Below, one piece after another: positions 7,841 to 15,682 of a stretch of DNA of 26,895 bases (the first letter of the stretch is position 1; each line of letters begins with the position of its first letter). A program made the position numbers and the translations under genes. Under the pieces are notes generated by a model that was given only the letters and a program-made list of their open reading frames with translations, was not told where the DNA came from and ran no database searches. The DNA is from an uncultured Clostridium sp. (GTDB taxonomy: Bacteria > Bacillota > Clostridia > TANB77 > CAG-508), in contig USCV01000018.1 of assembly GCA_900553225.1 (NCBI GenBank), positions 1 to 26,895 of the forward strand. Direction: 5' to 3'.

Positions 7841-7868
7841 AGGAAAAGTACCCAATTCCTTTACTTTT
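7833..7868. terminator. Bidirectional terminator at the end of the cysteine desulfurase gene
   Basis: A perfect 13-bp inverted repeat (7833-7845 with 7856-7868) has a 10-nt loop. It contains the stop codon of the desulfurase gene. Read on the minus strand it ends in a T run and also serves the two cysteine-rich genes. Confidence 0.85.
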
Positions 7869-7897
7869 AATATGTTAAACTAACAAAAGGTATTTAA

Positions 7898-8014
7898 TTA
7901 GCAACATCCTCTGTTACCACCGCAACAGCAGCATATTAATATTAATATTATAATTATCCAAATGCAGTCATCTCCAAAACCAAAACCGCATCCACAACCT
8001 CTATTTTCTGGCAT
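7898..8014 (-). CDS. Cysteine-rich membrane micropeptide 1 (38 aa)
   Basis: Translation gives MPENRGCGCGFGFGDDC, a hydrophobic stretch (IWIIIILILI), then CCCCGGNRGCC. Cysteine makes up 9 of 38 residues, and they flank one short membrane helix. A strong GGGGGG Shine-Dalgarno lies 9 nt before the ATG at 8014. It sits downstream of a second peptide with the same layout and shares the terminator at 7833-7868. I know of similar small Gly/Cys-rich hydrophobic proteins in spore-forming Firmicutes, but cannot assign this to a named family. The two matched ORFs, each with a good ribosome binding site, argue that it is real. Confidence 0.75.
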   Translation of the reverse strand: MPENRGCGCGFGFGDDCIWIIIILILICCCCGGNRGCC

Positions 8015-8072
8015 AATAAATTTCCCCCCTTTCAAATGTACAAAGTTACTTTTCTTTTAAGGATAAGGATTT

Positions 8073-8195
8073 TTAGCAACCACATCCACAGTTGTTATCA
8101 CAGCAAGAGTTGTTACCACAGCTGCAGAAAAGTAGTAAAAATAGAATAATGAACCATAAGATTTCACTATTACCACAGTTACAACAATTTCCCAT
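8073..8195 (-). CDS. Cysteine-rich membrane micropeptide 2 (40 aa)
   Basis: Translation gives MGNCCNCGNSE, a hydrophobic helix (ILWFIILFLLLF), then a cysteine/asparagine-rich tail (CSCGNNSCCDNNCGCGC). It has the same design as the peptide encoded 58 bp downstream: Cys-rich end, one membrane helix, Cys-rich end. AGGAGG is 8 nt before the ATG at 8195. Cys pairs and CxC motifs could bind metal or form disulfides. A sporulation or envelope role is a guess. The leader contains an imperfect hairpin (AAAGAAC/GTTCTTT on the minus strand), and CATACAAAA upstream loosely resembles a sporulation-sigma -10, which I do not consider established. Confidence 0.78.
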   Translation of the reverse strand: MGNCCNCGNSEILWFIILFLLLFCSCGNNSCCDNNCGCGC

Positions 8196-8313
8196 ATGTC
8201 TACCTCCTATAAAGAACTTTTTTTCTTGTTCTTTTGTATGGTATATATTATTCTTATATAGATAAAAGTGTTACATTGTTTTTAAATTTGAACTAGAAGA
8301 AAATGCATGTTTA

Positions 8314-8322
8314 TGGTATAGT
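8314..8322 (+). promoter_or_regulatory. Extended -10 promoter of the dCMP deaminase gene
   Basis: TGGTATAGT (8314-8322) is an extended -10. The nearest -35-like TTGAAC (8288-8293) is too far (23 bp) to be a normal partner. Confidence 0.5.
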
Positions 8323-8365
8323 GGATAAAATTACTTATATAAAAGATGATAGAGAGGGGATTTAT

Positions 8366-8878
8366 ATGGAAAATAATTTAAATAGAAAAAGAGATAATTA
8401 CATAAGTTGGGAAGAATATTTTATGGCAATTGCGAAATTGTCAGCCATGAGAAGTAAGGATCCTTCAACACAAGTAGGTGCTTGTATTGTTAGTAATGAT
8501 AATAGAATTTTATCAATTGGATATAATGGTGCTCCAAATGGATTTAATGATGATGAATTTCCATGGGCAAGAGTTGGAAAAAATTTAGAAACAAAATATC
8601 CATATGTATGTCATGCAGAGCTGAATGCTATCTTAAATTATAGAGGAAGTAAAAAAGATTTAGAAAATGCAAAGATATATGTAGATTTATTTCCTTGTAA
8701 TGAATGTGCTAAAATTATAATTCAATCTGGAATAAAAGAAGTGGTTTATTTAAGCAACAAATATGCCGATTCAGAAAATAATATTGCATCAAGAAAGCTT
8801 TTCGATTGCTGCCATGTAAAATATAGTAAAATAGATTTAAAAGAAGACAAAAAAATAGAAATAGAACTAAAAAAGTAA
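8366..8878 (+). CDS. Deoxycytidylate (dCMP) deaminase family protein
   Basis: This enzyme should deaminate dCMP to dUMP, the precursor for thymidylate synthesis. It has the zinc and catalytic signatures HAE (H83, E85) and PCNEC (C111, C114), with the family-typical STQVGACIV, GYNGAPNG and WARVGKNLETKYPYVCHAELNAI segments. ATG 8366 (170 aa) follows AGAGGGG. The open frame extends upstream to 8303, but that part lies across the promoter and lacks a ribosome binding site. It is similar to the ComEB/late-competence dCMP deaminases of Firmicutes. It lies upstream of mutL, separated by a promoter. Confidence 0.93.
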   Translation: MENNLNRKRDNYISWEEYFMAIAKLSAMRSKDPSTQVGACIVSNDNRILSIGYNGAPNGFNDDEFPWARVGKNLETKYPYVCHAELNAILNYRGSKKDLENAKIYVDLFPCNECAKIIIQSGIKEVVYLSNKYADSENNIASRKLFDCCHVKYSKIDLKEDKKIEIELKK

Positions 8879-8922
8879 AAAAGATTTACATACAAAATAA
8901 TAAAAAAAGTATAAAATAAATC

Positions 8923-8952
8923 TATACAAAACAAACAAAACAATGATATAAT
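8923..8952 (+). promoter_or_regulatory. Promoter of the mutL-miaA operon
   Basis: The extended -10 TGATATAAT (8944-8952) has a weak -35 TATACA (8923-8928) with 18-bp spacing. Confidence 0.6.
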
Positions 8953-8995
8953 CTCAGAAAGAAAGTAATATAAGAGAACGAAAGTAGGTAGAAAA

Positions 8996-11134
8996 ATGGG
9001 AAATATAGTATTATTAGATGAACTAACAATAAACCAAATTGCCGCAGGTGAGGTAATTGAAAGACCAGCATCAGTTGTAAAAGAATTAATAGAAAACTCT
9101 ATAGATGCTGGAGCAACCAACATAACTATAGAGATTAAAAATGGCGGAATATCTTATATACGTATCACAGACAATGGAAAGGGTATTATGCCAGATGATA
9201 TGGAAATAGCATTTGAAAGACATGCTACAAGTAAAATAAGACAAGCCAAAGATTTAGAAACAGTAAAATCTATGGGATTTAGAGGTGAGGCATTAGCAAG
9301 TATTGCAGCAATTGCAAGAGTTGAACTGGTATCTAAAACTGAGTCAAGTGATATTGGACGAAAAGTGGTAGTAGAAGGTGGAAAAGTTATTAGTAATGAA
9401 GAGATAGGATGCCCAAAAGGAACAACTATAACTGTACAAAATTTATTTTTCAATACACCTGTAAGATATAAATTTTTAAAAAAGGACTTTACAGAATTTG
9501 GGTATATAGAAGATGCTGTAACTAGAATTGCACTTATAAATCCAAACATTGCTATAAGACTAATAAATTCAGGAAAGACAGTAATTCAAACATCGGGTAA
9601 TAACGACATGAAAACTGTTATATATAATATATATGGAAAGGATATTGCAGAAAACTGTTTAAATGTTGATTATACATATGAAGACATTAAAGTTACGGGT
9701 GTGGTTGGAAAACCTATAATCTCTCGTTCAAATAGAAGCAATCAACTATTTTTTGTTAATAAAAGATATGTTAAAGATAAAGCATTAACAAGTGCGGCTG
9801 AGCAGGGATTTAAAGGAATGATTACAATTGGAAAGTTTGGATTTTTAATATTAAACATAAGTGTAGATCCACATAAAGTTGATGTAAATGTTCACCCTGC
9901 AAAATTAGAAGTTCGTTTTGAAGAAGAAAGTAAAGTATTTAAGGCTATTTATCATTCGATTAAAGAAACTTTGCTAAAAGAAGATTTGGTTTCAGAAGCG
10001 GAAAAAATAAAAAATATTGATATAACAAAGAAAACTAATATTCAAGAACCTAAACAGATATATAATACCGAAGTTACTAAATCTAAAGATAATACGACAC
10101 CAATTTTTGGTAGTTTATTTAAAAAGATTAAAAATTCACAAATGAGTAAAGAAGATGAGGAAATAAGTGGTGTAAAAAATAATCCAATAGAAGAAATTTT
10201 TCGAAATAGAGAAAATAAAGAAGAAAACATAAATGAAATAAAAAATATAGATGAAAATATAAAAACAGATAAAGAAAATATAGAAACAATAGAAAATAAA
10301 GAACCTATAAAACCTATAGAAAATAAGAGCGATTTAAATAATATTATGGAAAAAGTTCATAAACTTGAAGAAAATAGTATGGAACCAGATGAAAAGAACT
10401 TTGATGAGATGTATGCAAAGATGTTTGGTAGATTACCAATAGAGGAAAATGTGCAAGAAGATAACAAATTAAATGAAGATGCAGAAGAATACCATTTTGA
10501 TGATGTAAATACAGAAAATATGAGTCTATTTACAAAAAATAATATAAACAGTATACCAAATTATAAATTTATAGGAATAGCATTTTCTACTTACATTATA
10601 ATCGAAATGGAAAAAGAACTATATATAATCGATCAACATGCGGCACATGAAAGAATTATGTATGAAAAAATTAAGAAAAATTATTATAGTGATGGACCAA
10701 AAGAATCTCAACTTATGTTATTACCTGACATTATAACACTAACTCATAAAGAGATGGGAATTGCTAAAGATAATATGGAACTTTTCGAAAAAGCTGGATT
10801 TACATTAGAAGAGTTTGGAGAAAATACAATAAAACTAACTGGTGTTCCAAATGTTTGTATCGATTTAGAAACAAGGGAATTATTTCTAGAAACTCTAGAT
10901 GAAATAAATACAGTTGCACGAACAGCAAAGCAAGAAATAGAAGAAAGGTTTATTGCAACAGTAGCATGTAAAGCTGCAGTAAAAGCTAATATGGCACTTA
11001 CTCGTGAGGAAGTAGATGAACTTATGAAAGAGCTATTAGTGCTTCCAAATCCTTTTACATGTCCACATGGAAGACCAACAGCAATAAGAATGTCAAAATC
11101 AGAAATTGAAAAGAAATTCTCACGAAGATTATAA
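8996..11134 (+). CDS. mutL: DNA mismatch repair protein MutL (endonuclease type)
   Basis: MutL couples MutS mismatch recognition to strand incision. The N-terminal GHKL ATPase shows GEVIERPASVVKELIENSIDAGA, DNGKGI and GFRGEALASIAAIA. The following transducer domain includes VDVNVHPAKLEVRF. A long, charged, low-complexity linker of roughly 190 residues leads to the C-terminal dimerisation/endonuclease domain, with the metal-binding motif DQHAAHERIMYE (546-557), the ACKAAVKAN region and CPHGRP (689-694), so it belongs to the nicking class found in bacteria lacking MutH. It is 712 aa. The Shine-Dalgarno is poor (GTAGGT). miaA follows after 17 bp. No mutS is next to it, unlike the common mutS-mutL-miaA order. 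Confidence 0.97.
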   Translation: MGNIVLLDELTINQIAAGEVIERPASVVKELIENSIDAGATNITIEIKNGGISYIRITDNGKGIMPDDMEIAFERHATSKIRQAKDLETVKSMGFRGEALASIAAIARVELVSKTESSDIGRKVVVEGGKVISNEEIGCPKGTTITVQNLFFNTPVRYKFLKKDFTEFGYIEDAVTRIALINPNIAIRLINSGKTVIQTSGNNDMKTVIYNIYGKDIAENCLNVDYTYEDIKVTGVVGKPIISRSNRSNQLFFVNKRYVKDKALTSAAEQGFKGMITIGKFGFLILNISVDPHKVDVNVHPAKLEVRFEEESKVFKAIYHSIKETLLKEDLVSEAEKIKNIDITKKTNIQEPKQIYNTEVTKSKDNTTPIFGSLFKKIKNSQMSKEDEEISGVKNNPIEEIFRNRENKEENINEIKNIDENIKTDKENIETIENKEPIKPIENKSDLNNIMEKVHKLEENSMEPDEKNFDEMYAKMFGRLPIEENVQEDNKLNEDAEEYHFDDVNTENMSLFTKNNINSIPNYKFIGIAFSTYIIIEMEKELYIIDQHAAHERIMYEKIKKNYYSDGPKESQLMLLPDIITLTHKEMGIAKDNMELFEKAGFTLEEFGENTIKLTGVPNVCIDLETRELFLETLDEINTVARTAKQEIEERFIATVACKAAVKANMALTREEVDELMKELLVLPNPFTCPHGRPTAIRMSKSEIEKKFSRRL

Positions 11135-11151
11135 ATAAAGGATGTACGAAA

Positions 11152-12081
11152 ATGAATAAACCAAAAATAATTGTAATATGCGGTCCAACTGCTTCAGGAA
11201 AAACTGCTTTATCAATTGAACTTGCTAAAAAAATAAATGGTGAAATTGTTTCAGCAGATTCTATGCAGATTTATAAAGATATGAATATTGGAACAGCAAA
11301 ACCAACTATTCAAGAACAAGATGGAATAAAACATTATCTAATGGACTACGTATCACCAGAAAAAAGATATTCTGTTGCAGAGTATAAAAAGGACGCAATA
11401 AATGCAATAGAAGAAATTCTAAAAAATAAAAAAGTTCCAATTATAGTTGGAGGAACAGGACTTTATATTGATTCTGTGGTAAAAGGAATTGAATATAATG
11501 AAATTAACACAGATTTAAATTATAGAAAAGAGTTAGACAAAATTGCTGAAAGTGAAGGACTTGAATATTTATATCAAAAAGCTAAAAGTATAGACGAAGA
11601 AGCAATGAAAAAAATAAGTCATAATGATAAAAAAAGAATTTTTAGAGTATTAGAATTATATAAAGCTACTGGAAAAACTAAAACTCAATTAGAAATTGAA
11701 TCTAGAGAAAAAGAAAATCCATATGAATTTACTATATTTGGAATTGAAACAGAAAGAGAAAAGCTATATAATAGAATAAATGCGAGAGTAGATAACATGA
11801 TAAAGCAAGGACTTATAAAGGAAGTTGAAGAAATTATTATAAAGTACAATAGTTTTCCAACTGCTATGCAAGGACTTGGTTATAAAGAAGTTAAAGAATA
11901 TCTAGATGGCATATTAACAAAGGAAGAGATGACAGAAAAAATAAAAATGGAAACAAGAAGATATGCCAAAAGACAAATGACATGGTTTAGAAGAAATAAA
12001 GAAATTATATGGCTAAAAGGAGTAGAAAATAAAGAAGAATTACAAAAAAATATAGATATAATTTTGGAGGTTTTAAAGTGA
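11152..12081 (+). CDS. miaA: tRNA dimethylallyltransferase MiaA
   Basis: MiaA adds the isopentenyl group to A37 of tRNAs reading UNN codons. The P-loop GPTASGKT covers residues 11-18, followed by VSADSMQIYKDMNIGTAKP, GGTGLYIDSVV and the C-terminal RRYAKRQMTWFRRN. Its 309 aa are normal. It lies in an operon with mutL. The next gene starts at GTG 12078 and overlaps the miaA stop by 4 nt (GTGA), which implies translational coupling. Confidence 0.96.
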   Translation: MNKPKIIVICGPTASGKTALSIELAKKINGEIVSADSMQIYKDMNIGTAKPTIQEQDGIKHYLMDYVSPEKRYSVAEYKKDAINAIEEILKNKKVPIIVGGTGLYIDSVVKGIEYNEINTDLNYRKELDKIAESEGLEYLYQKAKSIDEEAMKKISHNDKKRIFRVLELYKATGKTKTQLEIESREKENPYEFTIFGIETEREKLYNRINARVDNMIKQGLIKEVEEIIIKYNSFPTAMQGLGYKEVKEYLDGILTKEEMTEKIKMETRRYAKRQMTWFRRNKEIIWLKGVENKEELQKNIDIILEVLK

Positions 12082-13349
12082 AAACAAATGAAGAAGTTAC
12101 CAAAAAAAATATCATAAATAAAAGAAAAATAATTATAAGCATATTATTATTTGCCATAATAGTATATTCAATTATTGTTGTATATAAGCTAATAGGAAAT
12201 CCAGTTGATAATTTTTTTGTTGAAAATGGTGAAATTACATTCGAAGAATCAACTGAGGGCTACATTATTAGAGATGAAACTATTGTTGAAGGTAATAATT
12301 ATAAAAATGGTATAGCTCAAATCAAATCAGAAGGAGATAAAGTTGCAAAAGGAGAATCTATATTTAGATATTACTCAAATAATGAAGAAGATTTGACTAA
12401 AAAAATAAAAGATTTAGATGTAAAAATACAAGATGCAATGAGCAAAGATAATACACTTTTTTCAAGTGATATAAAACTCCTAGAAAGCCAAATTGAACAA
12501 AAATTAGTAGATATATATGAGCAAAATGATATTCAAAAGATTAAAGAATATAAAAAAGACATTAATACATATATTACAAAAAAAGCTAAGATAGCTGGTG
12601 AAAAAAGTCCATCAGGCTCATACATAAAAAAACTAATAGACGAAAGAACAAGTTATGAAAATAAACTTAATGAAGGTGCAGAATATGTAACAGCTCCGAA
12701 AAGTGGAGTGGTATCATATAGAGTTGATGGACTAGAAGATGTACTTTCTGTAGATGGATTTTCAAAGCTAAATAAAAAGTTTTTAGATGATTTGAAATTA
12801 AAGACTAGTCAAGTAATTGCTACAAGCGAAGAAAAGGGAAAAATAATTAATAATTTTAAATGTTATTTAGCATGTTATATAAAATCTGACAAAGCAAAAG
12901 AAGCAAAGATAGGTGATAAAGTAAAAATAAGATTGCCAAATAGCAAAGAAACTACAGCAACAGTTGAATATATTTCTGTAGAAGAGGATAATGGTGTTTT
13001 ATTAGTATTTGGATTAGAAAATTATGTTGAAGAATTAATTAGTTATCGAAAAATTGCTTTTGATATTATTTGGTGGAGTGATAAAGGCTTAAAAGTTCCA
13101 AATTCAGCAATACTCAAAGATGAAAATAATATATCTTATGTTGTTAGAAATAGAGCAGGATATTATGAAAAAATATATGTTAATGTATTAAGAAACAACA
13201 ACAACTATTCTATTGTAAAAAATTACACAACCAAGGAACTTCAGGAACTTGGTATAGATAATAATCAAATATCAAATAGAAAGTCAATTTCTTTATATGA
13301 TCAGTTAGTCTTAGAACCAACAAATGAAATAATAAAAAACATTAGATAA
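12078..13349 (+). CDS. HlyD-like membrane-anchored protein of unknown role
   Basis: The protein has 423 aa: a cytoplasmic N-terminus, one membrane helix (about residues 17-41, IIISILLFAIIVYSIIVVYKLI), then an extracytoplasmic region. That region has a split barrel-sandwich layout: EGYIIRDETIVEGNNYKNGIAQIKSEGDKVAKGESIFRY, a coiled-coil hairpin, TAPKSGVVSYRVDGLED, then a beta-rich C-terminal part. This is the architecture of HlyD/RND adaptor-type proteins, although no ABC transporter gene is adjacent. It starts with GTG (preceded by GGAGG) overlapping miaA. Genes of this type often sit just upstream of sepF in Clostridia, but I do not know their function. Confidence in the fold is moderate and in the role low. 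Confidence 0.75.
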   Translation: MKTNEEVTKKNIINKRKIIISILLFAIIVYSIIVVYKLIGNPVDNFFVENGEITFEESTEGYIIRDETIVEGNNYKNGIAQIKSEGDKVAKGESIFRYYSNNEEDLTKKIKDLDVKIQDAMSKDNTLFSSDIKLLESQIEQKLVDIYEQNDIQKIKEYKKDINTYITKKAKIAGEKSPSGSYIKKLIDERTSYENKLNEGAEYVTAPKSGVVSYRVDGLEDVLSVDGFSKLNKKFLDDLKLKTSQVIATSEEKGKIINNFKCYLACYIKSDKAKEAKIGDKVKIRLPNSKETTATVEYISVEEDNGVLLVFGLENYVEELISYRKIAFDIIWWSDKGLKVPNSAILKDENNISYVVRNRAGYYEKIYVNVLRNNNNYSIVKNYTTKELQELGIDNNQISNRKSISLYDQLVLEPTNEIIKNIR

Positions 13350-13357
13350 TGTAAAAT

Positions 13358-13396
13358 ATTACAATAATATTACAATAATATTAAAATATTATTACA
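13358..13396. promoter_or_regulatory. Phased ATTACA direct-repeat array upstream of sepF
   Basis: Units at 13358, 13369, 13380 (ATTAAA) and 13391 lie exactly 11 bp apart. The last TTACAA begins 20 bp before the -35 TTGACA. On the minus strand this reads TGTAAT-N5-TTTAAT-N5-TGTAAT-N5-TGTAAT, fitting the WalR-type TGTWAH-N5-TGTWAH layout at three of four units. The position just upstream of -35 suits an activator. Confidence 0.55.
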
Positions 13397-13411
13397 AGAT
13401 TGCAAAAAGTA

Positions 13412-13440
13412 TTGACAAATAGAAAAAAAAGTTAGATACT
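13412..13440 (+). promoter_or_regulatory. Promoter of sepF
   Basis: A perfect -35 TTGACA (13412-13417) is paired with GATACT (13435-13440) at 17-bp spacing. The poor -10 fits a promoter that needs an activator. Confidence 0.65.
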
Positions 13441-13493
13441 AATATCAAATTTAGAATACTAAGGACGAGTATGAAAATTGGGAGGTTAGAAAA

Positions 13494-13967
13494 ATGGCAG
13501 GAGCTATTATGAACAAGGTATGGAATTTATTTGGAATGGACCCAGAAGAAGAAAAAGATGAAGAAGTTTACAATAATGAGGAAGAATACAATCAAGAAGA
13601 AGAGATAGATGATAGAAAAATATGGGGTAAACGTAACAATAAAATTGTTAGTATGCCTCAAATGCAACAAGTAAAAATGGTTATATCACAACCAACATCA
13701 TTTGAACAATCAGAAGGTATATGTGATTTATTGAAAGAAAAAAAATCAGTGATTGTAAATTTAGAATATGTAAATAAAGATGTTGCAAGACGTATTATTG
13801 ATGTAATTAGTGGAGCAGTACACGCACTTGATGGACATATACAAAAAGTATCAAACTCAATTTTCTTAATTGCACCATATAATTATGATATTACAAATGA
13901 TATGGCAAGAGAAGAAATAAAAAATAAACTTTCTGTTTCATGGATTAGAAATAATTCTAACAACTAG
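13494..13967 (+). CDS. sepF: Cell division protein SepF
   Basis: SepF anchors FtsZ to the membrane and organises Z-ring bundles. The N-terminal amphipathic membrane-targeting helix (MAGAIMNKVWNLFGM) is followed by an acidic linker rich in Glu and Asn, then the globular dimer domain from about residue 60 (KMVISQPTSFEQSEGICDLLKEKKSVIVNLEYVNKDVARRIIDVISGAVHALDGHIQKVSNSIFLIAPYNYDI). It is 157 aa. GGGAGG lies 8 nt before the ATG. divIVA follows closely. The usual ylmD/ylmE and ylmG/ylmH neighbours are absent here. Confidence 0.95.
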   Translation: MAGAIMNKVWNLFGMDPEEEKDEEVYNNEEEYNQEEEIDDRKIWGKRNNKIVSMPQMQQVKMVISQPTSFEQSEGICDLLKEKKSVIVNLEYVNKDVARRIIDVISGAVHALDGHIQKVSNSIFLIAPYNYDITNDMAREEIKNKLSVSWIRNNSNN

Positions 13968-14006
13968 AAAGTATTGCCTTCATGCAGAAAAATAGGAGGA
14001 ATAAAT

Positions 14007-14459
14007 ATGATTACACCATTAGATATAGAAAATAAAAAATTTTCAAAGCAAATAATGAATGGATATAGTGTAGAAGAGGTTGACGACTTCTTAGATCAAT
14101 TAACAGTTGAATATGAAAAAATGTATAAAGAATCTTCAGAGTCAAAAAAGAAGATAGATGAACTTGAAAAAAGTATTCAACATTATAAAACTATAGAAGG
14201 AACACTTCAAAATACACTAGTTATGGCTCAATCAGCAGCAGATGAAGTAAAAAGCTTAGCTAAACAACAAGCAGATCAAATTGTAAAAGAAGCAGAAGGC
14301 TCTGCAAGAAAGTCTGTAGATGAATTAACTCAAAACATCGCAATCAGAAAAAAAGAATTAGAAGATGTTGAAAAACAATTTGATATTTACAAAGCAAAAA
14401 TGGAGTCACTTTTAATCTCTCAATTAGAGCTAATTAAAGATATGAAAAAAGATAATTAA
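14007..14459 (+). CDS. divIVA: DivIVA-family polar/septal protein
   Basis: DivIVA is a coiled-coil protein that senses curved membrane at the septum and poles. The N-terminal lipid-binding domain is typical (MITPLDIENKKFSKQIMNGYSVEEVDDFLDQLTVEYEKM), followed by long heptad-rich helices to the C-terminus (150 aa). ATG 14007 follows AGGAGGA (13994-14000). The longer frame from 13974 contains the Shine-Dalgarno and is not used. It is 39 bp downstream of sepF in the same transcript, ending at the terminator at 14484. Confidence 0.93.
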   Translation: MITPLDIENKKFSKQIMNGYSVEEVDDFLDQLTVEYEKMYKESSESKKKIDELEKSIQHYKTIEGTLQNTLVMAQSAADEVKSLAKQQADQIVKEAEGSARKSVDELTQNIAIRKKELEDVEKQFDIYKAKMESLLISQLELIKDMKKDN

Positions 14460-14483
14460 TTAAATGATACGTAAGATATAAAT

Positions 14484-14526
14484 ATAAAAAGAAGTTATTT
14501 TTGCCATGACTTCTTTTTATTTTATT
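14484..14526 (+). terminator. Terminator of the sepF-divIVA operon
   Basis: A 12-bp perfect stem (14484-14495 with 14509-14520) has a 13-nt loop followed by a T-rich tail. Confidence 0.88.
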
Positions 14527-14559
14527 GAAAAAATGTATAAAATGGTATATAATACAAAT

Positions 14560-14606
14560 GTTACAAAAAAACAATATTATTACAATCTTGTTAAATGTAT
14601 GTTACA
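14560..14606. promoter_or_regulatory. Phased GTTACA/ATTACA repeat array upstream of rsmD
   Basis: Units at 14579 (ATTACA), 14590 (GTTAAA) and 14601 (GTTACA) are spaced 11 bp, with a further GTTACA at 14560. The last TTACAA begins 20 bp before the -35, the same geometry as at sepF, and the flank up to TATTGACA is also similar to that of sepF. On the minus strand it reads TGTAAC-N5-TTTAAC-N5-TGTAAT. Confidence 0.5.
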
Positions 14607-14621
14607 ATTTGGTAAATTGTA

Positions 14622-14649
14622 TTGACATATGAACAAAAAAATATAAAAT
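14622..14649 (+). promoter_or_regulatory. Promoter of the rsmD operon
   Basis: TTGACA (14622-14627) and TAAAAT (14644-14649) are separated by 16 bp. Confidence 0.65.
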
Positions 14650-14672
14650 AGTAATATATAATAAGGAGTTAT

Positions 14673-15236
14673 ATGAGAGTAATAAGTGGTAGTGCAAGAG
14701 GAACGAAATTAAATACAATTGAAAGCAAACAAACAAGACCTACTTTAGATCGAGTTAAGGAATCCTTGTTTAATATAATAAAAAACGAAATACAGGAAGC
14801 AACTGTATTAGATTTATTCTCTGGTAGTGGAGCAATTGGAATAGAATTTTTAAGTAGGGGAGCTAAAAAAGCATATTTGTGTGATAAATCTCAAGAGGCA
14901 ATAAAAATGATAAACAAAAATCTTGAAAAAACAAGACTAACGAAACTTGCTACTGTAATGAATAAAGACTATAAAAAGTGCTTAGAAGAACTAAAAAAAA
15001 TAAACGAAAAAATTGATATTGCATTTATAGATCCTCCATATGAGGCAGATTTAGCGGTAGATGCAGTGAAAAAATTAATAGATTTAAACTTACTAAATGA
15101 GCAATCAAGTATCATAGTTGAAACAGATCAAGAACAAAGAGAAAAAGAAAAATTAGAAGCACTGGGAATAATGTTAAGTGACTGCAGGAAATATGGACGT
15201 GTTAGTTTATTATTTTTAAATCGAAAGGGGCTTTAG
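14673..15236 (+). CDS. rsmD: 16S rRNA (guanine966-N2)-methyltransferase RsmD
   Basis: This SAM-dependent methyltransferase acts on the small ribosomal subunit. It has the N-terminal MRVISGSARGTKL and TRPTLDRVKESLFNII signatures, the SAM-binding motif LDLFSGSGAIGIEFLSRGA and the catalytic motif DPPY (120-123). It is 187 aa, a normal length, and AAGGAG precedes the ATG. The next gene begins 3 bp after the stop, so the two are co-transcribed. Confidence 0.95.
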   Translation: MRVISGSARGTKLNTIESKQTRPTLDRVKESLFNIIKNEIQEATVLDLFSGSGAIGIEFLSRGAKKAYLCDKSQEAIKMINKNLEKTRLTKLATVMNKDYKKCLEELKKINEKIDIAFIDPPYEADLAVDAVKKLIDLNLLNEQSSIIVETDQEQREKEKLEALGIMLSDCRKYGRVSLLFLNRKGL

Positions 15237-15239
15237 ATA

Positions 15240-15677
15240 ATGGAAATATTTACGTTATTAGAAACATTAGAAGATTTATTAGAAAATAGCAAAGGAGTAC
15301 CTTTTTCTTCAAAATGTATTGTTGATAAAGAAGAGGCTTTGGAAATTATAAAAGAAATTATTTTAAAATTGCCTGATGAATTAAAACAAGCAAAATGGGT
15401 AAAAGAAGAAAGACAAAGAATTCTGGAAGAAGCACAAAAGGAAGCAGACGATGTTGTAAAAGAAGCAGAAAATAGAATTATTGCTATGATTGATGAACAT
15501 GAAATTACTAGAAAAGCATATGAAAAGAAAGCAGAGATAATAGAAACTGCAAATGAAATGTCAAGAGAAATTTCAAAAGGAACAAAAGATTACGCAGACA
15601 ATATGCTTGCAGGATTAGAAGTGGCATTAGAAGATGCATTAAATATTATAAAAAATAACAGAAAAGAGCTTCAATAA
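15240..15677 (+). CDS. Conserved coiled-coil protein downstream of rsmD
   Basis: The protein is 145 aa: a short N-terminal conserved part (LLETLEDLLENSKGVPFSSKCIVDKEEALEIIKEIILKLPDELKQAKWVKEERQRIL) and then a nearly continuous charged helix (EEAQKEADDVVKEAENRIIAMIDEHEITRKAYEKKAEII). This pattern is familiar from a Clostridia family often auto-named ATPase after a resemblance to F-ATPase b subunits or DivIVA; the true function is unknown to me. It has no membrane segment and no P-loop, so the ATPase label is not supported. It lies 3 bp after rsmD and is followed by a terminator. Confidence 0.85.
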   Translation: MEIFTLLETLEDLLENSKGVPFSSKCIVDKEEALEIIKEIILKLPDELKQAKWVKEERQRILEEAQKEADDVVKEAENRIIAMIDEHEITRKAYEKKAEIIETANEMSREISKGTKDYADNMLAGLEVALEDALNIIKNNRKELQ

Positions 15678-15682
15678 ATACA

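Noticed and set aside
8215..8260. Sporulation-sigma promoter for the cysteine-rich peptides
   Set aside because: CATACAAAA on the minus strand loosely resembles a sigma-E/K -10, but no convincing -35 is at the right distance, so I did not list it.
8270..8287. A fourth phased TTACAA array upstream of the dCMP deaminase gene
   Set aside because: Only one good unit (TTACAT, 8271) and one degenerate unit (TTAAAT, 8282) are present at 11-bp spacing. This is too little to separate from chance in AT-rich DNA.
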